Source: Pedobacter cryoconitis
GTDB taxonomy: Bacteria; Bacteroidota; Bacteroidia; Sphingobacteriales; Sphingobacteriaceae
Assembly (NCBI RefSeq): GCF_014200605.1
Contig: NZ_JACHCE010000002.1
Coordinates: forward strand, 363,300 to 427,299
Direction: 5' to 3'
Length of the DNA: 64,000 bases
The notes beneath the pieces were generated by a model that saw only the letters and a list, made by a program, of their open reading frames with translations, did not search any database and was not told the origin of the DNA. A program made the translations under genes and the position numbers. Below are positions 52,798-61,667 of this stretch, one piece after another (position 1 is the first letter of the stretch; each line of letters starts with the position of its first letter).

Positions 52798-53171
52798 TTT
52801 GATTTGTCTTTAAGTTTGCTGATCATTTTAAGAATTTCATCCACATCACTTACATCCATCTTTTCTTCCTTCACAAAAAAGGAAAACATACTCTCTACTG
52901 AGTTTTCGAAATAGCTACCCAATAATTTTTCGGTTGCATGTCGTTTATAATCTTCTTTTGATATCAGGGCATAATAGCGGTGTGCTTTTCCAAAGGCCTC
53001 ATGACCAATAAAACCTTTAACTTCCAGTATCCTGATAATAGTGGAAACTGTATTGTAAGCAGGTTTGGGGTCGGGTAAGAAATCCATCACATCTTTGACG
53101 AATCCTTTTTCAATTTGCCAGACAATCTGCATCAGTTGTTCTTCGGCTTTTGTGAGATCTTTAATTTCCAT
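52794..53171 (-). CDS. BlaI/MecI-family repressor
   Basis: This 125-residue winged-helix protein matches BlaI/CopY-type repressors: LTKAEEQLMQIVWQIEKGFV, PAYNTVSTIIRILEVKGFI and the wing FGKAHRYYALIS, then a C-terminal dimerisation helix. It is the first gene of an operon with the M56 peptidase. Members repress resistance or stress genes and are removed by proteolysis. No palindromic operator was identified upstream, and no beta-lactamase gene is present in the window. Confidence 0.92.
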   Translation of the reverse strand: MEIKDLTKAEEQLMQIVWQIEKGFVKDVMDFLPDPKPAYNTVSTIIRILEVKGFIGHEAFGKAHRYYALISKEDYKRHATEKLLGSYFENSVESMFSFFVKEEKMDVSDVDEILKMISKLKDKSK

Positions 53172-53338
53172 ATAGCTAGTTTTCTTGGGTTTAGGTTAGA
53201 ACTAAAAAAGTAGTTATATAAATGTATAAACTAATTCTTTAGTTTCAAAATATAATAACAAAAAAAAAATGGGGACCATCCAGTCACCATTTTAATTAAC
53301 TATTAACTAAAAACTAAATTATAAGGGAGTGCCCAGGG

Positions 53339-53509
53339 TTATTTCACCTGGTAATAAGTAGTTTTTGCAATTTCATTTACCGGAGCAGATTTCACACTCA
53401 GCTCATCATGCTGAGTGATGCTTTTATTTCCGGTTACTGCAAAAATCATCATTACAAAAACTGGGATCAGCAAAAGGATAAATGGAGAGACATTCGTTAA
53501 TTTTTTCAT
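53339..53509 (-). CDS. Possible small single-helix membrane peptide
   Basis: The 56-residue frame from the ATG at 53509 starts MKKLTNVS and has a clear membrane helix (about residues 8-26, SPFILLLIPVFVMMIFAV), then a polar segment. The frame is open further upstream to 53635, with another ATG at 53611, but the part before 53509 is Asn-rich and unlike a leader. The family is not recognised. It may be a small membrane peptide; it has no clear promoter or terminator. Confidence 0.45.
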   Translation of the reverse strand: MKKLTNVSPFILLLIPVFVMMIFAVTGNKSITQHDELSVKSAPVNEIAKTTYYQVK

Positions 53510-53849
53510 GATATAAGTATTTACATTATTCAGTTTGCTGATTTCTAAACGATATGAATCCTGCAGTCTGTTATTTAAACTATTGTTATATGTAATAGAT
53601 GCTGTTTTCATAATTGTTTCGTTTTGATGAAACAAATAGACTTATAAAATAATTCTCACTAAAATGTTTTATACCAAGTGGATATTATTATAGATAAACG
53701 GGTAATTTTGCTGATCAAGATGGGCAGGTGTTGTTTTTAAGAGTTCGTAGAAGAAAAATGCCAGTTCGTCGAAAGCTATGGATGAAAAACGTTACTTTCA
53801 CTACTTTGGAACCTTAAGCAGAGAAGTCTGCAGCTAATAATAAATTCAA

Positions 53850-54875
53850 ATGAACGATAAAAGAGCATTGATAGCGCATTCTGTTTACTGGCTGATTATC
53901 GGCGGAATTATAGGGCTGGCGATGCTTTTTAGTAAAGAACCGATAACCAGATCAGAATTACTGGTAGGTTTTGGTTATTACTCTATTATTAACATTTCTA
54001 TATTTTATATTAACTATACGCTGCTCATCCCTCAGCTGCTCAAGAGATACTGGTTTTATGTAATCTCTATCATTGTGCTGATCATCTTAATGGCTGGAGT
54101 TAAAACAGTTTTGGCGGTACTTTACAGGGACATAATCCTTCAATATAACAACCCTAAAACTGGTGCGATTGAATATAAGAGCCTGACTTCTTATCTGACT
54201 GTGACTGTATTTGTTTCCGGATTCTTTATCATTTCGAGCTGTCTGATTAAGTTCATGCTTGACTGGTTTAGCAACACCCGTATTCAGCGTAGCCTTGAGA
54301 CAGAAAAAAAGGATATGGAGCTGCAATTTCTGAAGTCGCAGCTTAATCCGCATTTTCTATTCAATTCATTAAACAATATCTATTCGCTGGCTTATCAGAA
54401 ATCAGATAAAACGGCAGATGCTATCCTGAAGTTATCAGAAATTATGCGTTATATGATTTATGAGAGTAATGATAGCTGGGTGGCCTTAAGTAAAGAAATT
54501 GAGTATGTGCAAAGTTATATTGAGCTGCAAAAGTTAAGATTCAAAAATGGTGCTGCTGTAGAAATGACGCTGAATGGCGAAATTGATGATCAGCAGATCA
54601 TTCCATTGATTCTGATCTCTTTTGTGGAAAATGCCTTTAAGCATGGGGTTGCAAACGATCCTAATGATCCTATCCGTATAAATATTATTGCTAACCAGAA
54701 GATCCTGCATTTCAGCATCACGAATAAGAAAAGTAATGGGAATAAAGATCAGGTAGGTGGGGTAGGCTTAAATAATGTAGAGCGTCGTCTGCAGTTACTT
54801 TATCCTGAAAGGTATAAGTTAAATATTGTAAATTCGGCTACCCATTATACAAGTGAGCTGATGCTTGATATATAA
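53850..54875 (+). CDS. LytS-type sensor histidine kinase (His_kinase family)
   Basis: This 341-residue protein has four predicted membrane helices in its first 140 residues and a His_kinase domain: LKSQLNPHFLFNSLNNIYSL (phospho-acceptor His near residue 168) and FVENAFKHGVAND. The ATPase G-box is GGVGLNNVERRLQLLYP. This kinase type pairs with LytTR response regulators, and one is encoded 29 bases downstream. No separate input domain is visible, so the membrane part is the likely sensor. Confidence 0.93.
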   Translation: MNDKRALIAHSVYWLIIGGIIGLAMLFSKEPITRSELLVGFGYYSIINISIFYINYTLLIPQLLKRYWFYVISIIVLIILMAGVKTVLAVLYRDIILQYNNPKTGAIEYKSLTSYLTVTVFVSGFFIISSCLIKFMLDWFSNTRIQRSLETEKKDMELQFLKSQLNPHFLFNSLNNIYSLAYQKSDKTADAILKLSEIMRYMIYESNDSWVALSKEIEYVQSYIELQKLRFKNGAAVEMTLNGEIDDQQIIPLILISFVENAFKHGVANDPNDPIRINIIANQKILHFSITNKKSNGNKDQVGGVGLNNVERRLQLLYPERYKLNIVNSATHYTSELMLDI

Positions 54876-54904
54876 AGACAGTCAAAAAAATAAAATAATT
54901 ACAA

Positions 54905-55654
54905 ATGATATTAAAATGTATAGCCGTAGATGATGAGCCTTTAGCGCTGGATATCATTGAAGATTATGTCTCAAAAGTACCCTTTCTGGAGTTGGTTAAA
55001 AGGACAGAAAATGCGATTGAGGCTTTGCAGCTTGTTCAGGCCGGGGGGATAGATTTAGTGTTTTTGGATGTACAGATGCCGGATCTGACGGGAATTCAGT
55101 TTCTTAAAATTGCTAATAATAAGGCCAGTTACATTTTAACCACCGCTTATTCACAGTATGCGCTGGAAAGCTATGATTTGAATGTTTCCGACTATTTACT
55201 AAAACCGATTGCTTTTGACAGATTTTATAAAGCTGTTGAAAAGGTGCATAATCAGTATAAAAATAATACAGAAACTATAGCCGTGCCTGCTCCGGTCGCT
55301 GTGGTAACACCTGTGCCTGCGGCAATACAGCCAGTTCAGGATTTTATCTTTGTAAAGACGGAACATAAAATTCAGAAGATTGAGCTGAATGATATTCTTT
55401 ATATTGAAGGGCTGAAAGATTACATTTCAATTTTCACAAAGTCTGAGCGGGTAATTACGCTTCAGAATATGAAAAAGATGGAAGAGACATTGCCATCGGC
55501 CCAATTTATCCGGGTACATAAATCTTATATTATTGCGCTCGATAAAATAGAGAGTATAGAGCGCAGCCGGATTGCGATCTGCGGAAAGATAATTCCAATA
55601 GGAGATACCTACCGGGATGAATTTTTTAAGCGTATAGAGAACAAGAATATCTAA
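54905..55654 (+). CDS. LytTR-family response regulator
   Basis: This 249-residue protein has a receiver domain with AVDDEPLALDIIEDYV, phospho-acceptor Asp in LVFLDVQMPDLTG (about residue 56) and DYLLKPIAFDRF, an Ala/Pro/Val linker (about 125-142) and a LytTR DNA-binding domain (about 145-249, LYIEGLKDYISIF and FIRVHKSYIIALDKIE). It pairs with the LytS-type kinase just upstream. Target genes are unknown. Confidence 0.94.
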   Translation: MILKCIAVDDEPLALDIIEDYVSKVPFLELVKRTENAIEALQLVQAGGIDLVFLDVQMPDLTGIQFLKIANNKASYILTTAYSQYALESYDLNVSDYLLKPIAFDRFYKAVEKVHNQYKNNTETIAVPAPVAVVTPVPAAIQPVQDFIFVKTEHKIQKIELNDILYIEGLKDYISIFTKSERVITLQNMKKMEETLPSAQFIRVHKSYIIALDKIESIERSRIAICGKIIPIGDTYRDEFFKRIENKNI

Positions 55655-55677
55655 TCCTGCAATCAGCTTTAAATAAA

Positions 55678-56412
55678 TTATTGATTTAAGGCTTTTCTGA
55701 TAGCCTGTTCAGCTGCCAGTGTCAATTCTTCGGGATTCAGACCTGCCGTTTGAACAGGACGAAGGACAGTCCATTTAATCTTTTCTCCACAACTTAACGG
55801 GAAAGCCCCGTACTGTACAATTTTCCATGAGTTCTCGATAGCTATCGGAACGATCATTGCATTGGGCGCAGCCTTCAGTAAGGTTGCAATCCCACCAACC
55901 TGGAAAGGTTTCATCCGGCCATCTTTTGCCCTGGTACCTTCGGCAAAGATCATTGCAGACCAGGTATTATCTTTCATTCTGCGGCCTAATTTAATAATCT
56001 CAGACACTGCCTGTTTGCTATCTTTACGGTTAATGTTGGCACCACCCCCATGTTTCAGGTTAAAAGATATCGATGGGATCCCCTTTGTCAGTTCAATTTT
56101 TGAGATGAACTTCACATGATGTTTCCTTAAAAACCAGATGATTCCGGGAATATCGTACATACTCTGGTGATTGGCTACAAAAATAATCGGTCTGTCAGCC
56201 GGCAGGTCCTGCTGATTAACAAACGTTGTTGAATTACCTAAAAACACCTGGCAGTAGGTCAGGAAAAAATTCAGGTAATCTACCGATACCTTATGTGCTT
56301 TATAGCCAAAAAAGCGAAAGCATATCCATTGAATTGGCTGAAAGATGATCAGGGTGAGGAAAAAGAAAATGTAAAATACAGGAGTAAAGATATATCCCAA
56401 AAATTTGTTCAT
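55678..56412 (-). CDS. 1-acyl-sn-glycerol-3-phosphate acyltransferase (PlsC-like)
   Basis: This 244-residue enzyme has an N-terminal membrane helix and the acyltransferase motifs NHQSMYD (HX4D, near residue 84), INRKDSKQAV, and FAEGTRAKDGRMKPF (EGTR). It should add the second acyl chain in phospholipid synthesis, or act on a related acceptor. The NUDIX gene lies 7 bases upstream on the same strand, suggesting an operon. Confidence 0.92.
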   Translation of the reverse strand: MNKFLGYIFTPVFYIFFFLTLIIFQPIQWICFRFFGYKAHKVSVDYLNFFLTYCQVFLGNSTTFVNQQDLPADRPIIFVANHQSMYDIPGIIWFLRKHHVKFISKIELTKGIPSISFNLKHGGGANINRKDSKQAVSEIIKLGRRMKDNTWSAMIFAEGTRAKDGRMKPFQVGGIATLLKAAPNAMIVPIAIENSWKIVQYGAFPLSCGEKIKWTVLRPVQTAGLNPEELTLAAEQAIRKALNQ

Positions 56413-56419
56413 ATGATTT

Positions 56420-56974
56420 CTATAGTTTGCCTTCGAGTAATAATATTTTGGTTTTCAATAATGCTGCAACGCTCATACTATCTGTGATCCTGCCGTCCAT
56501 TGCCATTTGATAAGCTTCTTCAAAGGGCAACTTCCGTAAAACGAGCTCTTCAGTTTCTTCTGGCTCGGCCTGTCCCATAGTGAGTCCTTTTGCCACATAA
56601 ATGATCGCAAGCTCATTGCTTACTGAGTTTGACAGATGCATTCTTTGTATCTCTGTCCATTCACTGGCAGCCAGACCGGTCTCTTCCTGCAGCTCACGTT
56701 TAGCGCTATCCAGCGGCGGTAAATCCAATGGGCCGCCTCCTTCAGGAATCTCCCAGCTATAGGCTTTAAGCGGAAAACGGTATTGACCCACAATCCAGGT
56801 ATTCATCTCTTCGTCCAATGGTAAAATGCCTATGGCATAATTCCGGAAATGGACCTCTCCATAAATACCTTTCCCGCCAGAGGGATTGATTACCTGGTGT
56901 TCGGTTAGCCCAATCCAATTATTCTCATAAATCTTGCGGCTATCTAAAATAGTCCAGGGATTGTGGTCTTCCAT
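56420..56974 (-). CDS. NUDIX hydrolase, ADP-ribose pyrophosphatase-like
   Basis: This 184-residue protein resembles ADP-ribose pyrophosphatases. The Nudix box is complete at its C-terminal half (RELQEETGL, near residues 93-101) but the first Glu of GX5EX7REUXEEXGU is Leu here, in GGGPLDLPPLDSAK. The IPEGGG segment and the preceding strand VGQYRFPLKAYSWE are typical. It probably cleaves ADP-ribose or a related nucleoside diphosphate, or the variant box alters preference. It forms a tight pair with plsC. Confidence 0.88.
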   Translation of the reverse strand: MEDHNPWTILDSRKIYENNWIGLTEHQVINPSGGKGIYGEVHFRNYAIGILPLDEEMNTWIVGQYRFPLKAYSWEIPEGGGPLDLPPLDSAKRELQEETGLAASEWTEIQRMHLSNSVSNELAIIYVAKGLTMGQAEPEETEELVLRKLPFEEAYQMAMDGRITDSMSVAALLKTKILLLEGKL

Positions 56975-57175
56975 GTCCGCAAGTTACAAAATTTCTAAAA
57001 ACCGGCTATTGTATATTTATAATAGGAGCCCCAAAGGCCTTTAACAAAAGCAGTAGAAGTTCATAACTGTATAGTGAAATCTGAAAAATTACTATGTTTA
57101 GCGGAAGAAATAGCAACAATTTGTACAATAAACTGTTCTACTACTAATTAACAATTCAGACAAATCAAAAATCAT

Positions 57176-57520
57176 ATGTGGGGAGATCAACCATGGGATA
57201 ATGATGGCGCTGCCGACTGGTATGGCTTGATGATGAAAAAAACAGGCCTGCCAGCTTACGTCCGTAAAACCTTGTCAGAAGAACTCAACAAAGATAGTGC
57301 TGATGTACTTAGAGCTGCGGCTTTTTGTCTCGTACAATTTGGTCGTGTTTATGTATGGCCAACCGGGGAGCTGAAAGATGATCTTAAACTTGGAATAGCG
57401 GCATTGCAGCAGGTTCTGAATGATGACGATTATTGTCATTCTATAGAAATCACTATGGATGTCCGTAATGAACTGGCACAGCTCGAAGAGCGGTTGAAAA
57501 CTATCATCTGGAACGCTTAA
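57176..57520 (+). CDS. DUF4259 domain protein
   Basis: This 114-residue protein begins MWGDQPWDNDGAADWYGLMM, close to the WGxxxxxNDxAxDW start of DUF4259, and is helical afterwards, with ADVLRAAAFCLVQFG and EITMDVRNELAQLEERL. DUF4259 proteins are small and of unknown function; immunity-like roles have been suggested for some relatives of this kind, but nothing here supports that. The 37-bp repeat array begins 30 bases after its stop and no terminator is between them. Confidence 0.8.
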   Translation: MWGDQPWDNDGAADWYGLMMKKTGLPAYVRKTLSEELNKDSADVLRAAAFCLVQFGRVYVWPTGELKDDLKLGIAALQQVLNDDDYCHSIEITMDVRNELAQLEERLKTIIWNA

Positions 57521-57549
57521 TCGGGGGGATTCCCTGAAAATTATGTTTC

Positions 57550-57935
57550 GCGCTGTCTAAAATATCTTCAAGATGCTATTCCTAAGGCGCTGTCTAAAAT
57601 ATCTTCAAGAGGCTATTCCTAAGGCGCTGTCTAAAATATCCTCAAGAGGCTATTCCTAAGGCGCTGTCTAAAATATCCTCAAGAGGCTATTCCTAAGGCG
57701 CTGTCTAAAATATCTTCAAGAGGCTATTCCTAAGGCGCTGTCTAAAATATCCTCAAGAGGCTATTCCTAAGGCGTTGTCTAAAATATCTTCAAGAGGCTA
57801 TTCCTAAGGCGCTGTCTAAAATATCTTCAAGAGGCTATTCCTAAGGCGCTGTCTAAAATATCTTCAAGAGGCTATTCCTAAGGCGCTGTCTAAAATATCT
57901 TCAAGAGGCTATTCCTAAGGCGCTGTCTAAAATAT
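57550..57935. repeat. 37-bp tandem repeat array, ten full units
   Basis: Ten units start at 57550 and every 37 bases to 57883; each begins GCGCTGTCTAAAATATC (GCGTTG in unit 7). An eleventh unit at 57920 is partial and a twelfth in phase at 57957 is strongly decayed. There are no spacers. The main variable base is C or T inside CYTCAAGAGG; as plus-strand RNA both forms pair (C-G or U-G) in a 4-bp stem, which keeps the fold. Inner units are nearly identical and outer ones decayed, as in slippage-driven arrays. Confidence 0.95.
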
Positions 57936-58083
57936 ATTTAAAGGATTATCTCCAGAACGTTGTCTGGAATTATAGGTCTCGCCTAAACGTACCTCTTAAA
58001 AATAACATATTATCCGGTAGGTTTTTATTTCCCATGACGCAGAAGGAAAGCCCGATGTCATGTGTGATTTACTTATGAGTTTT

Positions 58084-58160
58084 AAAAAAAAACAGTTCAA
58101 ATTTCTGGCCTTATTCCTCGTTTCAGAGGAATTCCGTCAGAAATCTGAACTGTTTTTTTT
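58084..58160. terminator. Large imperfect hairpin, probable bidirectional terminator
   Basis: Arms of about 34 bases (AAACAGTTCA, ATTTCTG and ATTCCTC blocks paired with their complements, a few mismatches) close on a GTTTCA-type loop, with A-run before and T-run after. It lies 36 bases past the end of the minus-strand TonB-type gene. Confidence 0.75.
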
Positions 58161-58195
58161 AAAACCTTTCAGAAAATCCCCTAGACGAAGCTTCC

Positions 58196-60682
58196 TTAAA
58201 AGGAACCTTCGTCCGGTTTACTCTCCTGTTGTTCTGGTTTCTTATTTTTCTTTGTAAAACTGGTTTTTCCAAATCTGTAAGAAAAGGTCAGGTTTCCTAC
58301 TGGTCCTTGCTGGTATCTTTGGAATGCGACAATAGAGTTTGCGTCTTCCGTAATTATGCCCCATTTCCTGGTATTAAAGATATCCCTCACATTTAAGCTA
58401 AGTGAAGCCTTCTTATTTTTAAAATCGTATTTCGCACCACCATCAACCCCGTACATCGCCTTTCTCGTGCCCTGAGCCATAACCTGCGATGAATTATAAT
58501 CCGCTCTGATCTGAAGCGTAATACTATGTGGCAATATAATATTATTAGTCAGGTTAGCATTCCAGCTAAAGCCTGAATTGCCAGCAATCTGATAAGCAGG
58601 TACTGCATCAATCTTACTGTGGTAAATATTTACGTTTCCTGTGAAATTCCAAATCTTTAGTGCATCAACTTTCGCGATAAACTCCAGTCCGCTTGAAAGA
58701 TCTCTCGTTAAATTCTGAGGGGTAGTGATAATAACACCATCTGCATCAGGAATAGAGCGTACCCTTTGGATCAGATCATTCGTTTGTCTTACATAGGCGC
58801 TTGAAATTAAAGTCACTTTAGGCCAGAATTTACTATATCCTAACTCAAAAGAGTGTACATCTTCAGGCAGCAGGTTTGGGTTACCCTTACGCCAGTTCAG
58901 CGGGTCAGAATAATCAATAAACGGGTTCGTGTCCCAAGGTCTCGGCCTGTTTACCCTTCTTGTATAGCTCAGTTGGATTTGCTGTTCACCCTTAAACTTC
59001 TGCGTTAAATAAACACTTGGATATAACCTTGTATAAGCGATACGGGCAGGCGCAGTACTAAATTGATTCGTCTGATCATAACCACCAGAATTTGTATTCA
59101 GTAAAGCATCCTCAGCTCTCAGGCCAAACTGGTAACCGAAATTCTTAATCTGGTTCTGATAATTTAAATAAATCGCATGAACCTGATCTTTACTATCAAA
59201 AGTATTTGACAAAGGGAGGTTATCTACATAAGTTCCCGAAGCATTGTCAAACTTTTTAGCTACTGTATTGGCATCAGAAAACTTGATCTGGCTTCTGTAG
59301 CCCGTCTCTATTTTTCCTAATTTGCCCAGCGGCATGGTATAATCCAGCTGTATATTGTAGTTCTTATTATTTCCGTCATTCGTATTGTTCAGTAAATTGG
59401 GGTCCTGTGAAACAGGCAGCCCGTTTACACTATATACCGAAGTATTGTAAAGCTGAAAATTATCATTTGTTCCGGTTGCGTAGCCAAAATTAAAAGTCAG
59501 TTCCTGGTTAGGTTTAAACTTATGGCTATAATCGAAATTTAAATCATAGCTATGTCCTGTCCCGTTATTCGTATTCACCCGCTTGCTAAATTCAAGGGGA
59601 ACCCTTCCTTGCCTGTATTTATTAATATCAATAAATTCTGTACGGTCATTTTCCCTGCTATTGAATCCTGCCGAAAAGCTTAAAATATCTTTATCTGTCA
59701 GGTAATAATCCAGGCCAGCTTTTGCATTATGGGTTTTATCAACTGATTTCCATTTATTAAGCTGATCTGCATAAGCCAGAGAGTCTTTGCGGGTCAGGTA
59801 CTGGATATTATTATAACCACCACCTGGACGGTTGCCATAGCGATAACCATAATTTCCATAGATATTAACTTTCTTATTCTGGAAACTTAAACTCATATTC
59901 CCATTATAATTATCTCTGTTACCAGCTGTCAGGGCAACATTTCCGTTAAAGCCCAGTTTCGTATTCTTTTTCAATACAATGTTGATAATACCAGACTGGC
60001 CTTCTGCGTCATATTTTGAAGAAGGATTGGTAATCACCTCTACAGTTTCAATAGAGCTGGCGGGAATAGAAGCCAGTACCTGCGCCACATCACCACCTGC
60101 AATCAGAGAAGGTTTACCGTCTATTAAAACTTTTACACCAGTAGAACCCCTCAGACTCACATTGCCATCAACATCAGTTTGTACAGAAGGGACATTCTGT
60201 AATAAATCACCAGCAGAACCACCTTCACTGACCAAACTCTGGTCTACAGCGAAAACTTTCTTGTCAATCCCCAGCTGGATCGGGCTTTTTTGACCTGTAA
60301 TAGTTACTTCACTCAGCACATTTCCTTTTGCGGGTTTCATTTTTATGGTACCTAAATTAATCAGCCGCTGAGTTTTGGTGATAGCAACAGAATCTCTCAC
60401 CATGGTCTGGTAGCCAACATAGCTGATTTTAAAGGTAAATACACCCGCAGGTACATCATTCATAATTAATGCCCCGTCTGCATCCGTCTGAGCTACTTTT
60501 ACTGTTGCTTTTGTTTTTCTATTAATTAATACTGCTGTCGCAAAAGGAACTGTTTCATTATTTTGGATGTCTACTACTTTTCCTGTAAGTTTACCGTTAG
60601 GCAGATTTTGTGCATGTAGCTGAAAGATTACAGTGCAAATAATGAGTGTTACAAATAGAAATTTATAAAGATATTTCTTCAT
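58196..60682 (-). CDS. TonB-dependent receptor-like outer-membrane protein (OMP_b-brl_3 type)
   Basis: This 828-residue protein has a signal peptide (about 1-25, ending FQLHAQ), a carboxypeptidase-regulatory-like domain (about 30-115), a plug domain (about 130-240, DGNVSLRGSTGVKVLIDGKP with SSKYDAEGQSGIINIVLKKN) and a long barrel of the outer membrane beta-barrel family 3 type. These are distinct from SusC because there is no SusD partner. The substrate is unknown. The C-terminus is charged and ends KPDEGSF. A TACTTTG sequence about 37 bases upstream on this strand is a possible -7 box. Confidence 0.9.
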   Translation of the reverse strand: MKKYLYKFLFVTLIICTVIFQLHAQNLPNGKLTGKVVDIQNNETVPFATAVLINRKTKATVKVAQTDADGALIMNDVPAGVFTFKISYVGYQTMVRDSVAITKTQRLINLGTIKMKPAKGNVLSEVTITGQKSPIQLGIDKKVFAVDQSLVSEGGSAGDLLQNVPSVQTDVDGNVSLRGSTGVKVLIDGKPSLIAGGDVAQVLASIPASSIETVEVITNPSSKYDAEGQSGIINIVLKKNTKLGFNGNVALTAGNRDNYNGNMSLSFQNKKVNIYGNYGYRYGNRPGGGYNNIQYLTRKDSLAYADQLNKWKSVDKTHNAKAGLDYYLTDKDILSFSAGFNSRENDRTEFIDINKYRQGRVPLEFSKRVNTNNGTGHSYDLNFDYSHKFKPNQELTFNFGYATGTNDNFQLYNTSVYSVNGLPVSQDPNLLNNTNDGNNKNYNIQLDYTMPLGKLGKIETGYRSQIKFSDANTVAKKFDNASGTYVDNLPLSNTFDSKDQVHAIYLNYQNQIKNFGYQFGLRAEDALLNTNSGGYDQTNQFSTAPARIAYTRLYPSVYLTQKFKGEQQIQLSYTRRVNRPRPWDTNPFIDYSDPLNWRKGNPNLLPEDVHSFELGYSKFWPKVTLISSAYVRQTNDLIQRVRSIPDADGVIITTPQNLTRDLSSGLEFIAKVDALKIWNFTGNVNIYHSKIDAVPAYQIAGNSGFSWNANLTNNIILPHSITLQIRADYNSSQVMAQGTRKAMYGVDGGAKYDFKNKKASLSLNVRDIFNTRKWGIITEDANSIVAFQRYQQGPVGNLTFSYRFGKTSFTKKNKKPEQQESKPDEGSF

Positions 60683-60777
60683 TTAGAATAGTCTGTATTT
60701 ATGGTTTTTATATAGCGGCAAAGTAACGGCGTGGGAATGAAAAAAACAGGGGGTAACTATTTTATTACAGCGGAATT

Positions 60778-61377
60778 ATGATGAATTACAGTAATATTTT
60801 TGTGAATGAAGGATTGACCTATTCTCAATATAGAGATTTGATAGATTCTCTTCTTAAAAGCAATAAAACAACAGGTGAAGACAATAGCGATGCTATGCTG
60901 CACTATAGTAAAATGAACGTACAGCGGATGCGCAGGGTTGATAAAACTGCTGTGCTCAGCGAAGATTTTATTCAGGCTATTGGTCAACTGAAAAATAACT
61001 ATCAGTTACTGGTAATTTCCGAGGGTTGGTGCGGAGATGCGGCACAGATTGTACCTCTCTTTGATAAAATGACTCAGCTCGCACCAGATAAATTTACTTT
61101 ACGTTTAGTGCTCAGGGATAAAAACCTGCCATTGATAGATGCGCACCTGACTAATGGGGGCAGGGCTATTCCAGTATTGTTAATATTGGATGCAAATGGT
61201 GAGCTGATTTCGAAATGGGGCCCAAGGCCCGATGTCCTGCAGCATTTATTAAATGAGTGGAAAACTGAGATATCCGATATGTTTGAACTGGCCGAACGCC
61301 TGCACCTATGGTATGCCAGAGATAAAACACAGGCTACCCAGCAAGAGTTAACTACCTTAATCAGTAAGCTGGAATAA
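60778..61377 (+). CDS. Thioredoxin-family protein with single-Cys active site
   Basis: This 199-residue protein has a thioredoxin-like core (about residues 70-165): LLVISEGWCGDAAQIVPLFD holds WCGDA in place of WCxxC, and the cis-Pro region RAIPVLLILD follows, then KWGPRP. With only one Cys at the active site it is unlikely to be a standard disulfide reductase; it may form mixed disulfides or be a chaperone-like member (Thioredoxin_9 type). There is no signal peptide. It ends 4 bases before the convergent clpS gene. Confidence 0.85.
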   Translation: MMNYSNIFVNEGLTYSQYRDLIDSLLKSNKTTGEDNSDAMLHYSKMNVQRMRRVDKTAVLSEDFIQAIGQLKNNYQLLVISEGWCGDAAQIVPLFDKMTQLAPDKFTLRLVLRDKNLPLIDAHLTNGGRAIPVLLILDANGELISKWGPRPDVLQHLLNEWKTEISDMFELAERLHLWYARDKTQATQQELTTLISKLE

Positions 61378-61381
61378 GATT

Positions 61382-61663
61382 TTAGTCTACAGTTACCGTT
61401 AATCCTTCCTGCTGAAGGATTTTACGGTAAACTTCCATTTCAGTGAAAGAACCTTCCAAAACAGCACATTTACCTTTATTGTGTACTTCCCAGGCAATTT
61501 TCTCTGCTTGTGAATCCGTATAATCAAGATATTTTGTCATACAGTAAATTACATGGTCAAAAGTATTTACATCATCATTCCATAAAATCAACCTGTGTGA
61601 GGTTTTAAGTGAGGTTAAGATCTCTTCGAGTGTAAATGTTTCTTCTTTTGTTTCTGTTGACAT
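61382..61663 (-). CDS. clpS: ATP-dependent Clp protease adaptor
   Basis: This 93-residue adaptor delivers N-degron substrates to ClpAP/ClpCP. It shows RLILWNDDVNTFDHVI (the DD pair and N-end-rule pocket), YCMTKYLDYTDSQAEKIAWE and VHNKGKCAVLEG (H of the pocket). The N-terminal acidic tail is short. No clpA is adjacent. The start lies 5 bases after an exact -7 box, and the gene is convergent with the thioredoxin-like gene at 4 bases. Confidence 0.94.
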   Translation of the reverse strand: MSTETKEETFTLEEILTSLKTSHRLILWNDDVNTFDHVIYCMTKYLDYTDSQAEKIAWEVHNKGKCAVLEGSFTEMEVYRKILQQEGLTVTVD

Positions 61664-61667
61664 GACA

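Larger units (their letters stand above)
57521..58195. other. 675-base non-coding region with repeat array and hairpin
   Basis: The region holds the 37-bp tandem array (57550-57935), a decayed outer copy to about 57993, a short AT-rich stretch and the large hairpin 58084-58160. The unit length is not a multiple of 3 and the unit contains stops in all frames on both strands, so the array does not encode protein. A short plus-strand reading frame across the hairpin is not considered a gene. Confidence 0.8.

Noticed and set aside
57550..57935. CRISPR array
   Set aside because: The 37-bp units are contiguous with no unique spacers, and no cas genes are in the window.
58060..58257. Small protein gene over the hairpin
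   Set aside because: The 65-codon frame runs through the inverted repeat and into the antisense of the TonB-type gene; composition follows the hairpin, not a protein.
58196..60682. SusC of a polysaccharide utilisation locus
   Set aside because: No SusD, glycosidase or sensor genes are nearby, and the barrel is of the family 3 type.
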